A DNA stretch of 64,000 nt. Origin: Omphalotus guepiniiformis. Its lineage: Eukaryota; Basidiomycota; Agaricomycetes; Agaricales; Omphalotaceae. Numbering within the stretch: the stretch's first letter is position 1; each line of letters opens with the position of its first letter. The notes below the pieces were generated by a model. The model was not told the DNA's origin and did no database searches. It saw only the letters and a program-made list of their open reading frames with translations. Of this stretch, positions 22,601 through 35,356 are shown in pieces. A program made the translations under genes and the position numbers. The stretch is taken from assembly GCA_028554645.1 (NCBI GenBank), contig JAQOOI010000064.1:496001-560000 (forward strand). The letters are read 5' to 3'.

Positions 22601-25055
22601 CAAGATCATGAACATGGTTGACGACGTGTTGAGACATGTTGCGAATGGGCTGAATTCCAACGAACATGTCCTCTCTGCTGATCTACTCTCGTTGTGTCAC
22701 ACTCTCATGGCTCAGAACTCGCGCTTCTTGCAACAGGCTGCTTCGCGGCGTAAGCATCTCGTGAAAGGTGACGCGATTGTGCAAACAAAGCGCCAAATCG
22801 CAGTGCACAGCGACCATTTTGCTAACAATTCCTTCCGGTTAGTCTGCCTGCTTAACTGATTTCCTCAGCTTACAATTTGTTCATAGATTTGTCGTTTTCG
22901 GTCTGGATCTCTTGAATACTGCCCTTCGTCGGAATCGATTCGATTTTGGAGATAAGTCTACCATGTCTCGCCTGGAATCTATGGTAGTCGCTGTCGGCAA
23001 TACTCTCTATTCAAACAGCTCTCCTGTTTTGATGTCTGGCCTAAAGGCAGTGTCAGGACTCGTTCGATGCCCCATCAAATCGCTGGAAAGGTCGCTTGCC
23101 GTCTATATCAGACAAGTTCTAGATATTTTGAAGCAAGGGGGTACTACAGATTCAGAAGTCGCGCAGGCTGCACTCAAGTCTCTCGCCATCATGCTTCGGG
23201 ATGGACCAGCCGTCAGTGTGAAAGAAGAAGACCTGGCTTATCTTCTGGAACTCATAGCTCCCGACTTGGAGGAGCCCTCACGTCAGAGCTCGCTTTTTGC
23301 AATGCTCCGTGCCATCGTGTCAAGAAAATTCGTGGTTCCCGAGATTTATGATATGATGGATAAGGTCTCGGAAGTCATGGTCACCAATCAGTCCTCGCAG
23401 GTGCAGGAGCTGTGCCGTAGTGTTCTTTTACAGTTTCTTTTGGACTATCCCCAGGGCAAGGGCAGGCTTCGTAATCAGATGACTTTCCTCGCCAAGAATT
23501 TGTCCTATGAGCACGAAAGTGGCAGGAAGTCTGTAATGGAACTCCTCAGTGCCGCTGTGTCGAAATTCCAAGTCAACCTTGTTCGTGAATATGCTGATTT
23601 GTTGTTCGTGGCGCTTGTTATGGTCATCGCAAACGATGATTCGTCAAAGTGTCGAGAAATGGCCGCACAGCTCATCAAGTCACTTGTTGAACGCCTGGAT
23701 ACCGAGCGACGGAACACTCTCATGTCACATCTGCATGTATGGTCTGCTCAACGTGAGCAATTACAGCTTCAGCGCGTATCGGCACAAGTATACGGGATTG
23801 TAGTTGACGCACTTCAATCGGACATATCTTCTTACGCCCCTTCAATTTTGGAAGACGCTCGTTCATGTTTGGAATCTAGCTCCCAGCAATTGGAATCTCT
23901 GGATGAGGATTCCTCGATGGATGTCGATATAGATTGGCAAACTCCATATTACTCACTTACTGTCCTTGCTAAACTGGCAAAGGTACTTCCTGACCTCATT
24001 ACACGCTCCGGGGGCATTGATTGGCGCCTCACTGTCAATCATCTTCTCTTCCCTCATGCCTGGGTGCGGGCTGCGTCCTCGCGATTACTCGGAACACTTT
24101 TTGGTGCTGCTCCGGTGCGCGTCCCGCTGGAGGATGACATCAGTAGTGATACGTTCTCTCCGTTCTCACAGTCGGGGATGAAAGAGATCACACAAAAACT
24201 GTGCCAGCAGCTGAAAAGTGAGCATCTAGATGAAGCTCTTAGTCTTCAGACTGTGAAGAATCTGTTTTACGTGGGCAAATGCTATGCCGGCATACCTTTC
24301 GAGCACGGAGAGCAAGACCAGGGGCAGGGAGATGAGGACGATGACGAAGATAAGCAGACTCATCCCCTGCCTTGGTTATTTTCGAAGTTGTCCTATCAGG
24401 TGCGTTCTGCTCTGATCGCAAAGAGGAATCATCCTTCTGGTCACGTAAGTCCTAGTATTCTTTTCCCAGTAAGAGCTCTGTATTGACTTGTTAATAGCCG
24501 AATTGGTTTAACCAACCACTTTCTGTCTTACGATGGTTCGCAGCCATGACCTCGCATCTGGAGCCTAACGTACTCGAGCGCTTCCTCGTACACATTCTTT
24601 CACCCCTACACCGAATCGTGGAAGAGGACACGATCCGTGATCCCAAGATGGGTATGTGAATTTCTATATTTATCCATTTAACCTGTGACTCATTTCACTT
24701 CCCACGCCCCTAGCCGAGGTCAAAGATATCGCTGTTGAACTGCAGGACCTCGTGCAATCGAAAGTAGGAACGACCAAATTCTCCGCAATTTACAATCAGA
24801 TCCGCCAAAGCATCGTGAACGTTCGACGAGAAAGGAAGGAATCCCGAGTGTTGCAGATCGCGACCAACCCTGAAGCTGCAGCGAATCGGAAGGCTCATCG
24901 AAATGCAATTAAGAAAGAAAGCCGGAAGCGGAAAGGCCTAGCGTTCGCGTGGGTATCTTTTGATAACATTCTGTGAATAAATTTACGTGCTGACCTCCGC
25001 TTTGGGCTATTCTAGCGATGGAAGGGGACAAATCAAACGAAGGAGAGAGGAGTGA
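16675..25055 (+). CDS. UTP20: UTP20, U3 snoRNP / SSU processome HEAT-repeat protein
   Basis: Very large nucleolar protein needed for 18S rRNA maturation. Thirteen exons: 16675-16740, 16805-16888, 16942-17141, 17196-17574, 17629-18378, 18429-18721, 18773-19062, 19111-19415, 19473-22837, 22887-24444, 24498-24651, 24714-24948, 25016-25055. They sum to 2572 residues, close to yeast Utp20 at about 2490. Family landmarks include the start HFYEGLLHWQQLNLSPSF, the long alpha-helical HEAT-like repeats, an acidic insert near 21890-21950, and a C-terminal basic tail (ANRKAHRNAIKKESRKRKG ... GQIKRRR) typical of rRNA-binding nucleolar proteins. Intron 1 (16741-16804) joins in frame only with a GC donor (AAG|GCATGT). 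Intron 4 (17575-17628, 54 nt) has no in-frame stop. Exon 9 alone is 3.4 kb, unusual among these intron-rich neighbours. Convergent with the Zn2Cys6 regulator. Confidence 0.95.
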
Positions 25056-25702
25056 GAGAAAGTTATAGAGTCGTTGACAGTGTGCATCTGTATCGTTATC
25101 TTGTACGTTCACAATGACAGCATCTGTATCATAGCGATCAAAAAAGAAGGACTTCGCTCCGAAATAATTATGTCGGCGTTGCTCGCAAAACCTGTTTCAC
25201 GCCCATAAGTATAGTTCCCTTCCGAAGCAAGGAGGGCAAGCAGTCGGCGCAAAGATCCGTATATGTCTTCACTGCAAGGGCGATCTGCCCAAGGCATGGA
25301 ATTGTACGACAAGTAGAATAAATTCGCTGCTACCCGTTCTCCCAGCACCCTGCGTTCATGACTGCTCTAGAGGCTAGAGCTGGCGCGCTGACGTCTAGCC
25401 CAGTGGGTGAGACTAAACACTCAATTCGTGCGGTGATCTATGTCCATGCAGGGATATTAAAACTAAACATTATGCGGAGTAAGATTTTAATAGATTTTTA
25501 TGTAGTAGCATTTAATTTAAAAAAAGGAAAACAGCCGTCGTATAAGTGGATTGTAGCAGCAAACGAGTAGCACGAGAAACGAGAAGATCACAGCAAGAAG
25601 AGAGTAGTAGCAAGTATACAGTAAAATTTTTTTTTTCCTTTTTCTTGTTTCGTTCTATCGATTTTCTTTGCCCGCGCACAAGGATTCGAAAGACTCAGTA
25701 CT
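25056..25702. other. Convergent intergenic region
   Basis: 3' flanks of UTP20 (+) and the transcription factor (-), with A/T-rich runs near 25500-25640. No gene or RNA recognised. Confidence 0.55.
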
Positions 25703-28700
25703 CTATGACGGCCGCGGAGGTTGAACAGCCGTCGGGTCAGTGGCAGGGTTGAACCTCGCAAAGAACGTATCCCACTGGCCTGAAGAAAATTATTAAGACT
25801 CCCAAAAGGTTGGATCAGAGACAACTCACTCCAATCGAACATCCCGTTCGGAATACCTTCCAAGAACCCATTGTCCGCCATAGCAAACTCTGCAAGCGTA
25901 TTCGACGTGTGCGGCATATCAAGAATATTGATGACTTGATTACTAGGCACAGACAACGCATTCATCGCTGGGTTGACGTTCGAGAAACTCGCTCCTTTGC
26001 CGCTCAATGGCGTGAAATTGACCATCGACCCAGCGGCTCCCGCGCCAGTCCCAGCTAGAGATGCCGAACCACCCGCTCTCCCTGTTCCTTGTCCAAGTTG
26101 CGAAGTCACTGGCAAGGTCGAAGAAGAGTCAGCCGGCAAACGTTGATGTTGTTGATGAACAAGAGACGACACCACAAGACCCGAATTCGATGAGGACGAC
26201 GACGCGAACGCCGGCGACGACATCGAATTAGAGAAAAGATGTGCACGGGTAGGGTTGGAAGAAGAAGACGTCAAGGGTACAGCGTTTATTGAGGTCTCAC
26301 CTTCGGACTCTTCGTCATCAGAAGAACCCTCGACGACAGTCCCTGCAGGGAGATCTTTGTAATCAGCACCGCGAGCTTTTCCGTGGGCGACAAAGACACC
26401 TCCACCGGGTCGCGTTGGGTCTTTCCTATAGTCGAGTTCGATTAGAGGTTGCTTGCCTTTGACACCACCTGTTGGATTCAGCGCTGGCGCTTCCATGGGC
26501 ATTGGTGGAGCTTGAGTGGCTTCATACAGCAAAGCCATAATTTCTGCCGTCTGTTGTGATTGAAATATACAGAGAACATTGGGTCAGCATTGAGAACAAG
26601 AATTCTTCCAAAAAGACCAACCTTGCGTCTTGCGGACATGTGGTCGGGTGATATTGACTTTTCCCATCTTCGGACACAATCGCGTAATTTCCGAAGCTTT
26701 ACCTCTGCTTCGTTGTCTTTTCGTCGGACGAAAGTATGATACTGGGGAAGACGATCAGTGGAGAAGGAACAGGGAAAGATCAAAACACACCTGAACAAAA
26801 CCGCATGATGCAGCGGCATAAGCAACCAGGAGCCAGACGTCATATACCTTCTCGTTCGTGTCGAGCCAATCGATGGCCTGGCCCGTATGCATCACAAGGT
26901 CACTCCATAGCTCCACCGTCAGACCAAACTTCAAATGTTCGGGGCACGAGTAACTTATTCGCATGAAAACACGCCAGAACATCATGCTGACGCAGACATA
27001 TAGAAGGTAAAGAAGACCTGTTAAACCAGGATCAGCGCCAAATACGGATATCTATCAAGAAAGGTGTATACCGGAAGTTTGAGGGCTCTCGGGGCCAGTA
27101 AATTTAAGATTGTCAGGAAGGTTGTCCTTCCATGCCTCGAGGTCAGCTAGGAGAGCGTTGAGCATCTCGTCAGTGGCCACGGTCAAACCCGCAGGGCTGG
27201 AAAGAAATTTACGATCCGAGGACAATTCTGTGACAATGGAGGGGGAGAATGACGTACGTATAGAGCGCTTTTTGGACACGACCTAGAATGATACTTAACC
27301 GAACGAGCTCGTCCATGTAGAGATCGTTAGGATCTCCTGATGAAGGTAAACGAGCGTCACAGTCTTGAATATCAATCATGTAAGGATGGCCGTAAGTGAG
27401 ACTTGTCCTAATGCGTATTTTAGTTTCTCGTCAAGTGTTGATCGGAGGAAGAGTTTTACCATCTGTCACTGATGAGACAAGCACCCCACAGCCGCCGCCG
27501 TAGTTCAATGGTCTGCTTGACTGACTCGCAACGGTGTAAACCGAGATCCTGGGCCTGTATGGAGTTGGAAAAAAATATGTGCATATAATTTGTAGCCGTG
27601 ACCCACCATTCTAATCGCAGCTCCGAGTCTTATCCACAAGGCGGACAAGGCGGTGGGTACAAATTGCGAGTGACAGTCGCCCGTCATGCACAAAATCAAG
27701 AGAGACTGGACGTTAACAATGGAAGCGGTAGACAGAACGTCATCGGATTTTATGATAGAATTGACGGTGAAACGAATAGAGTCAAAGACTTGTTGGGGCA
27801 CTTCTCGCCTTGCAGCCGCGACGAGACACATGGAGTACAACAGGATAGGCGGGGGAGAAGAGTGAGCGAGAAACTCCGCCTGAGTGATGACAGGCAAGAG
27901 GGGACCGACATCGGTAAAGTAGGCGTTGACGAGCTGCTCGATGAGGTCCCTCTCGACTCTGTAGTCTACGGGACGAGACATGGCTGCATGGTGATCCTCG
28001 TTGGGCGGTTTTTGGACAGAGATGAGGCCGTCGCCATTTTTTGAGACATGGAAGGAGTGGTTGTACCGGGCATCATAGCCTTGATAATGACGAGATGAGA
28101 TTGTAGGTTGTGAATGCAGAAGATGGGCAGTAGATGTTGGACCTGCCATGTTATTTAAGTCTGAACAGGGCAAATCCCACCTGGGGCGACAGAGAAGGGC
28201 AGGGGGAAGTGGAAAAGGAAAACATACCGAGTACGCCTACGTCGCGGCCTGGAGGTTGAGTAGAGGGGAGTTTTGCAGAGTCTGATTTTTCCTTGTCTGT
28301 AGAATCTTCTGCCTCTATCTTCTTTTTCTTGAAACGCGTTTCTGTAATGGGTAGGAAGAAAGTGCAGTCGAAAGAATACTGCTTGCAGTGCTGACAGATG
28401 GGCGGGTCAGACTCTGCGAGGATGTCGCAGCGGATCTTGCGAGTGCGACACGAGTCGCAAGCACGTTGCTGAGGGTTAATAGTAAGAATGAGATAGCATA
28501 TAGCAGGTGTTTGACCCACCGTCTTTGTACGCTTTTTCATGTCCATCTGCGACTGCTGAGGAGTGTCTGCAGTCGGCGTCTCATCGTCAGAGGCCTTGTC
28601 CTTCCCTGTGCTCTTTCTCTTGCGCTTGGTGGTTGTGGGAGGAGACGCAGGATCTGGAGAAAGAGCAGCGGCGGGCGGGGGAGGAGGAGGAGCACCGTAC

Positions 28701-29108
28701 ATCATCATGGGCTGAGGAGGATACTGGTAGGGAGAATAATAGGAATGGGGAGAAGGGGCCATCGGATAGGCATAGTGGGGAGGAGGAGGAGGAGGAGGAG
28801 CGGGATTTGAGTTTGACTGTGAGGAGGGATAGGCGGACTGTTGGTAGGCGGGTGCGTTGAGGGGATAGGGGTGGTGATTCATGTAGAACGGGTATGGCTG
28901 CACTACTGGCACACCGCTCCCTGCAATTCGGCCATCAGTTTCTCTTTTCTTCGGCATAAAAACATACAAATGTCTTACCACTGGCACTACTTGCGCTCTT
29001 CCCCGCCGTCTTTCGTTGCCGAACTTTTCTGTCGCTCGTCTTCGGCGTCGGGGGCGGCAGCGACGGCAGCGGCGGCGTCCTGCTTTTCTCTCTCGGTGGT
29101 GTTGGCAT
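25703..29108 (-). CDS. Zn2Cys6 transcription factor with fungal-specific TF domain
   Basis: Eleven exons: 29108-28979, 28920-28520, 28468-28228, 28142-27607, 27554-27460, 27407-27258, 27196-27072, 27017-26791, 26741-26622, 26550-25830, 25779-25703. They give 940 residues. A Pro/Tyr-rich N-terminus is followed by a basic patch (TTKRKRKSTGKDK) and a canonical zinc cluster CDSCRTRKIRC ... CQHCKQYSFDC at about residues 181-212. The middle holds the fungal transcription factor regulatory region (LIEQLVNAYFTDVGPLLPVI; AQDLGLHRC; RRRLWGACLISDRW; YGHPYMIDIQDCDARLP). The C-terminus is low-complexity and ends FDWSQWDTFFARFNP. Predicted nuclear DNA-binding regulator; targets unknown. The start at 29108 was preferred, but an in-frame ATG at 29186 would add 26 residues. 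The 51-nt second intron has no stop in frame. Confidence 0.92.
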
Positions 29109-29297
29109 ATTTGTTTGTCCCAGGTTCTTCGTTTTTATACGCTCTTCTGATATCTTCCACGCGTCTTGATTCTTCTTTCTCTCCACTTACCGTTATTTTA
29201 ATTCTTTTGAGTAGTTGGACGTCGTTTCCTCTCTTTCCTCTCATGCCGCCACGCTTTTTCAATCTCCGCTTTAATTAGGTCTCAGGTTCATCCGCCC

Positions 29298-31446
29298 TCA
29301 TGGCGGTGGAGCTGCTACTACTCTACCAGGGTTGATCTCTCTCTTATCCTCTGTAGCTATTCCTCCTCCGTTCAACCACGAGTATCCACTTGGTCTCCAT
29401 AATACAGCCATCATATTCCGTCCCCAGCTTCCATGCGAGAATGGGTTCGGAGGTGGTGGTCCAGGGACCAGTGTCTTGTGTGCTTGATTACGGATCTAGC
29501 AAAGCTATTATTACTGTACACGAGGCAATCATAGATAGTGATGCACACCTGTTCAATTGTTGTTACATTCAATAGCAGGAGCTGATATAAATGTTAGCGC
29601 GACCCCAGCATCAATCTCATTCCGCTCACCCGAACATGATAACTGAACAACGCAGTCACCGGCCAAATTACCACCACGCTCAAGCAAAACGCAGCCGCGC
29701 TGCCACCACCTTGCTTGCTCCTAATAACATGTCTAAACGAAATCTCACTGTCTTTTGTTAAAAAGTAGAGATGCACGATGCTAGTCGCGATCACCAGCAG
29801 AAGCGTTATTGTCTACAAACAGTCAAAACGATGCAATTCAATTCCAACAAATTACTCACGGCACTCAACAACAACACAAAAAATGTCGTGTAATTCCGTC
29901 TCCCGATGCAGTTGTTCACCCATTGACAATGATGATCACATCCATCAACGCAATTGTCGCACATTTTGCAATGACTAGATCGAGGTGGTCGGTACGTCTT
30001 ACATGTCGAGCAGTATTTCACTCGCACGCTAAATAACCTTTAGTACAGAACATACAACAGCATACAACCACTTACACATCCGCTCGAACTTTCAAATCTC
30101 TCGGTAGCGCTATCCTCCCTACTTCATCGAAAGGCAAACCCGACGAATACGGTGGGTCAGGATCCAAATCGCGCGGTAGTATACCAGGATCCGACGTTGC
30201 CTGACACCGATCAGAACGAAGCCAGACATCTTGATACCCAACTCACCGTCTTCAACATACTGACCAACACCAATAGCGTCATATACCCTCCTATACAAAC
30301 CAACACCTTGCCTCCCACACTCCCGCCTTTCCCTAGCTGGTCACCCGCATGCCACCACCACGGACACGTCGTCCCAAACCAAAGCCCAGCAATAGCAGAC
30401 ACAATAGAAAAACTAGCAACAAATGCCCAGGGAGTATCACCCCCCGTCAAAATCCTTCCTCTCAAAAAGAATCGATTCCGAGAAGGATGAAGCTGATAAT
30501 TGTAAACCAACTTTGGCTTTTTATGTTTCGTGTACATTGGTACAGCGAACAGATATTCGGCCTTGTCGGAAGGGATATAGTCAGCTGGTATAGGCGGTAG
30601 CAAAGAATCTACACGATTCGGACCACTGATAAATACAGGTGGTTCTGGTGAGGACGAGACTGAATGCGAGTTGGCGTTACGGGCAAAATGAGATGAGGGG
30701 TATCCACGTTCTTCATCGTGTATCTTTTTCTTTGTATCGGAGTACCCAATACTATCGTATCCACCTTCAGAGGACGCAGAGGGTACCCGCTTGCTGAGAG
30801 TCGCGCGTGAACCTTCTTGCGACCGACGAGAGTCCATTGATAAGCCCCTGCCTAGATTGAACACCATGTCGATACTATTCCGTAGTCGATGAGCTGCACT
30901 TCGAGGTTGCGGCATTGTGCGGTCGTTACCCATCGAAGTCGTCGAAACGATAGCCACCCTAGGTCCACCTTCACCACCTATAGGAAGCCGACTAGGTTTC
31001 ACGCCCACAGACTCTCGCGCCTCAGCCTCAGCCTCTCCATGTCCATCATCATCCGAAAAGTGCTCCATGCTGTCCGAATGACGTTTAAGTGTCGACAGTG
31101 GGAACACGTCTCGGTCTTGATTCGTGTTTACTTGTGAGGAAGCAGGCGAATCAGGTGGGGAATAGTAATTAGGCTTCGAGGGTCGGAAGAACGACGCGGA
31201 GGGTTGGATACCACCTGCGTGTGTTGAGCTCGTGTGTATCGGAAACGACGAAGACGTAGGTGAACCTAGTGGAAGTCGTGGTCGGCTAGGTGTTGTACTA
31301 ACACTTGGACTAACACGACCGGCTGGCTGTGGAGATGAAGGAGCACTCTGCATGGCTTCAGGCAAAGGAAGCTGAGTTGCTGAATTACGTTTAGGTTGAA
31401 AAGGAAGAGAAGAAGAAGAAAATTGTAAGGAATGTGGAGACGCCAT
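29298..31446 (-). CDS. DHHC palmitoyltransferase, Erf2-like
   Basis: Protein S-acyltransferase of the endomembrane system. Six exons (31446-30247, 30200-30076, 30028-29860, 29812-29630, 29581-29549, 29495-29298) give 635 residues. A long Ser/Pro-rich cytosolic N-terminus of about 290 residues precedes the first two helices ([37 protein letters not shown]). The Cys-rich domain runs [19 protein letters not shown] and contains the catalytic DHHC in [14 protein letters not shown]. It is followed by [10 protein letters not shown], two more helices and the TTxE-like [17 protein letters not shown]. The SDPGILPRD motif before the domain fits Erf2/Akr-type enzymes. The 33-nt exon 5 is unusually small. 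The gene lies head-to-tail about 190 bp upstream of the transcription factor. Ras-type substrates are inferred from the Erf2 resemblance only. Confidence 0.93.
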
Positions 31447-31700
31447 CTCACTTGCAGTGCTTCACCTCTGTGGAGTCTGTACAACAATCAGTTCTCTCTC
31501 AGAGTCTCACGGTACCAAGCTTGTAGAACCCGTGCTTACTTTACATTATGTAATCAACCTCGAGGGCAATGCATCTCTTCAAGGACTGATGTTCGTTTGT
31601 TGCAGAGCCTCAGAATTACGATGGTAGGCGGAACCTAGCGTGACATCGGTATATTGCTGGTATATTCAAATTGCTGCGCAGTAGCGCTTGTGGGATTCAA

Positions 31701-31806
31701 AGTGAGCCCGAGCCCGAGCCCGAGGCTTTCATTGAGCTCAGAGCTCGGGCTTCGGGCTTGATTTCAGCCTGTCCCCAACCCTAGGGTTTTAAGCCCGGCC
31801 CGGCCC
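31701..31806. repeat. GC-rich imperfect repeat patch (GAGCCC units)
   Basis: Three adjacent GAGCCC hexamers on the plus strand are followed by inverted-sense copies (GAGCTCGGGCTTCGGGCTTG) and then AAGCCCGGCCCGGCCC. The arrangement resembles a small inverted, foldback-type repeat. Similar GGGCTCGGGC-rich patches occur dispersed in some agaricomycete genomes, from memory. No coding potential. Confidence 0.55.
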
Positions 31807-32109
31807 TGAACATCACTACAAGTAGAAACTGCTCTCCATTTGCTTGACAATGTGTATGTCGCTGAACGTGCCTCCATTGGCAAGTATATCCTTTTTCATA
31901 GGAAGAATATCTCTTTCAAAGATCATCGAACATCTCAAGAAACAAGAGCTCCAGCTTCCCGTCACCAATGATCTAATATTTGACCTTCCCACTGGCAACC
32001 GAAGGCAAGGCGATGCTTGGGTCGTCTATTGGCGGCGCGCAGTTCTCTTCGTGTAACCCAATGTAGGCTCCGGTAAGCTGCCGAGAAATATTAGAACATA
32101 AGTCATTCA

Positions 32110-32117
32110 TATATAAA
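32110..32117 (+). promoter_or_regulatory. Putative TATA box of the aspartic protease gene
   Basis: TATATAAA lies about 45 bp upstream of the ATG at 32161, implying a very short 5' leader. Confidence 0.5.
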
Positions 32118-32160
32118 CCCACAGTATATTCATTGTCTCTCCGCCACCAATACTACGACG

Positions 32161-33759
32161 ATGCGGACCTACAGTGCCAGTCTCTTGCTCCTCCTTGCTA
32201 CCGTGACGCCTCAAGTGCAAGGTCTCGGACATGCTCAAAAGATCACGCTCACTTCTCGTGTTTCACATGCTCGGTCGTTGAAACGAAGAGCACTGTCGTC
32301 CGTTGACATTCCTTTGGCAGATCAGTTCAATGGTACAGACCTGGAGTGAGGATTTGCCTTTGTCTGTGTGGATGGTTAAATACTGATTCGTGCACGTCAG
32401 ATGGTTTGGCAATATAAGTGGTAAGTTCTGTCAGCTTTAACTCATAGTGCTGAAATAACATGTGGTTTTCTTGCATCAGTCGGAACTCCTCCACAAATAT
32501 TACCGGTACTATTATCAGTCCTTCAGTGAACGAACTGTATTAAATGTCACGCAGGTTGTTTTTGACACTGGCAGTTCTACACTCGAATTCGCTAGTACGT
32601 GAACCTGTAGCCCGAAATCATACTGTTCATTGACTCTGGCACTCAGGTACTCTTTGCGGTGATCCCTGCAAAAACCAAATACAATTCGATCCGACCCAGA
32701 GTTCCACCTTCGTTGATGGTGTTCAAGAGGCGACGTTCCCCTTTACCACCGCAGGTGGTGTTGCACCCGTAGTCGGCGATAGCGCATCATTAACTGTCAG
32801 GATCGCTAACGACACTGTCTCTTTCGGCAACCTGACAGTAGCCAATGCCTCTATTCTACTTATCACTAACCAGACGGCTACTTTCTTCCCTGATCCATAC
32901 AGTGGTATACAGGGTGCGTGTGACCCTTGTCGATTATAATCGGTGTTTGACGTGGTATTTTCAGGACTGGGGTCTTCCGGTGGTGGATTATTTGGTGGTC
33001 TGATTGCTCAGGGTCTTCCTGGTGTGTTCACTGCATTGTCTATGTCGTACTGTTCTAATGGTAGTTTATTTTCAGCACTGTTTGGAATGTTCCTCACCAA
33101 TCACACCTTTGGCAACGCAGAGCTGACCTTGGGCGGAATTGATGAGACCAAGTTTGAAGGTAACGCGGTATCTGTTCTGCAGAATTCAATTTCCGTTTCT
33201 GAATCTGCAAAACAGGAAACCTCACTTACGGCTCTGTACCCACTGGTTCTGGTGAACTCTGGCAGCTTAATTCTACCGGCATCGCTGTGAACGGCAAGAC
33301 GACGTGTCTGCTTGATTCCAACCGTACCATCATCTTCGACAGTGGAACTTCTAATGTTGTTTTCTCAACCAACACAACCGAGGTATGTATTCTTCCCATG
33401 AAAAGTCACGTCCGACATGGCTCATTTAACTTAATTCTTCCGAGGCCATCTATAGCTTGATCTCAGCCGACATTAAGCCTAATGCTGCTGAACCCGGGAC
33501 ATATGGAATTGCTTGTGATCTTATTCCGACGCTCCCTGCTGAAATTAGCATCACCTTCACCGATCAGAACGGTGTTCCATTCAACCTGACCATTCCAAGC
33601 GTGGAGCTTAGTGTGGGACCGTTCGCAAACAACGCTTCTGAATGTCAGACCCTTATCAATGCTTTAGATGGACAAGAGATTCTTGGAGGGAGTTTGTTGA
33701 AGCACTATTATACTGTTTACGATGTTGGTGAACAGCGCCTAGGCTTCGCCGCTGTCTGA
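32161..33759 (+). CDS. Secreted pepsin-like aspartic protease (A1 family)
   Basis: Extracellular aspartic endopeptidase. Nine exons (32161-32345, 32401-32420, 32480-32505, 32555-32594, 32647-32913, 32965-33021, 33076-33159, 33216-33382, 33445-33759) give 386 residues, the usual zymogen size. A signal peptide (SLLLLLATVTPQVQG) and short basic propeptide precede the bilobal fold. The first active site is VVFDTGSST (D81), after WFGNISVGTPPQ; the second is IIFDSGTSN (D268). Cys pairs CGDPC, C257, ACDL and ECQTL fit disulfides. Several N-glycosylation sequons are present (NDT, NLT, NAS, NQT, NHT, NST). Exons 2-4 are only 20-40 nt. The C-terminal LLKHYYTVYDVGEQRLGFA is the standard A1 ending; no GPI signal is visible. 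Confidence 0.92.
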
Positions 33760-33911
33760 GGACCTGGAACATACATACTATTCCTACGATACATTTACGG
33801 ACTATGGACTATTGTAGCTAAGTAATGAGAGCTACATACCATCTAATCTATTTGCTCCCACGCATCGATTGGTCTTTGAAAGAGTGTTGCGCTCCGATCG
33901 CGGCACAAAAG

Positions 33912-35110
33912 ATGACCTGTTCAGAGGCAGTCAACTCAGTGCTCCTTCTTGCCAGTCTTCCTTCCTTGTCTACGCCACATTATCTCTCCCCTGCTATCAT
34001 CGCTGCAACCACCGCTGCGCGAAGTCGTCTCTGTATCATATTGTATTCCACTTTATTCAACTCCTATGCTGCTACTACCCGGCTTTCTCATACTCGCCAA
34101 TGGGACGACGTGCAGAGACTTCTGACATATGTATATGTGCAGGCTACGAAGATCACACAAGAACTGGACAAGATTCTCATGAATGTTGATGTACTACTGA
34201 AAGGTATAGACGAGACTTTGCCTGCCAATCTTGGTTCAGAGTGGGATATGATCTATCGTGTTGCGGGAGGTATGTTGGTCTTGATAGACTGTCATACGTC
34301 TGTACACTAACCAAGGCTCTAGATTCATCAGCTGCAGACCTTCCAGCCACACTCCTCGATCTCCCCCAACGCTTCATATCCACCGACACTGCCAGCCCTC
34401 CCTCAGATCCACCCAGTCCCCCAGACGATGATCAACTTGCAACAGAAGATTCCACACCCTCTTTACTCCCAGTTGTTGCTGTCGGTGGAACTTTTGACCA
34501 CTTGCACGCAGGGCACAAGATACTTCTAAGCATGACCGCTTGGATCGCCAGCGAGAAAGTCATAGTCGGTGTCACTGACTCATCTCTCCTTGGATCGAAA
34601 TCTAATGCAAGCGTTCTCGAGTCGCTTTCCACACGACAAGATAATGTTCGGGCTTTCGTTACTTTGTTCAAACCTTCGCTGGTGTACGATATAGTTCCGA
34701 TTACAGATGTGTACGGTCCGACGGGTTGGGATCCTAATATTCAAGGACTGGTCGCCAGTCGCGAGACTCTTTCAGGTGCACAGATGAGTGAGTGTCGTTT
34801 GTGGTGCTTTAACGAGTGTCATCACTCAACCCTACTTCTGAAAACAGTCGCATCTCATCGATTAGCACATAAATTACCTCCTCTCCGAACCTTCATCATC
34901 GACGTCATATCTCACTCTTCTGCGAGTTTAGACGAAGACGACCTAGAGATGATGAGACGGACGAAGATGAGCAGTACATTCATTCGCGAATGGATTGTTC
35001 AGCAACAGAAGAAAGATGACGACAAGAAGAAAGGTGAACAGAATGTTGGAGGCCAGATCAAGCACTTAGAGAGAGATGACGTGGGCTGGATTGGGCCGCA
35101 AGATGCATAG
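33912..35110 (+). CDS. CAB4: Phosphopantetheine adenylyltransferase (CoA synthesis)
   Basis: Converts 4'-phosphopantetheine and ATP to dephospho-CoA, the penultimate step of CoA synthesis. Exons 33912-34269, 34323-34787 and 34848-35110 give 361 residues. The nucleotidyltransferase signature is VVAVGGTFDHLHAGHKILL, with the HxGH motif (HAGH). It is followed by KVIVGVTDSSLL, YDIVPITDVYGPTGWDPNIQ, LVASRETLSGA and the C-terminal MSSTFIREW. The N-terminal 150 residues are the fungal extension (QWDDVQRLLTYVYVQATKIT). No dephospho-CoA kinase domain is fused, so a separate enzyme must complete the pathway. An in-frame ATG at 33825 would add 29 residues that do not look like the family, so 33912 was chosen. 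Confidence 0.93.
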
Positions 35111-35356
35111 TGGTTGGACAAGGGCTCGTCAAACATAAACATTGTACATTTTATTCACTGCATTATCTCTACTGGCAAAAGTGTACTTCAAGTTCGAAGG
35201 CTAAAGTGTATCCTGCTCTAGCTTATACTTTTCTTACTGGATTATAGGCGCGTATTGTATGTATTATTGTAATTGTGTCACTTCACGCTATAGTTTGCAC
35301 ATTTGCTGCACCATAACGATATAAGTGTTCACTGTGAGGCAATCGCTGCAATAAAT

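Larger units (their letters stand above)
31447..32160. other. Divergent intergenic region with GC-rich repeat
   Basis: Promoter region of the DHHC gene (-) and the protease gene (+). It contains a GC-rich repetitive patch, given separately; no gene seen. Confidence 0.5.

Noticed and set aside
28388..28860. Arg-rich plus-strand frames opposite the transcription factor
   Set aside because: Antisense of Pro/Ser codons in the regulator's N-terminus.
29109..29186. Upstream ATG for the Zn2Cys6 regulator
   Set aside because: Possible, but the added segment is lysine-rich filler and the ATG at 29108 gives the more natural MPTPP start. Kept as an alternative only.
33825..33911. Upstream in-frame ATG for the phosphopantetheine adenylyltransferase
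   Set aside because: The added residues do not fit the family start, and the protein beginning at 33912 has the expected N-terminus.
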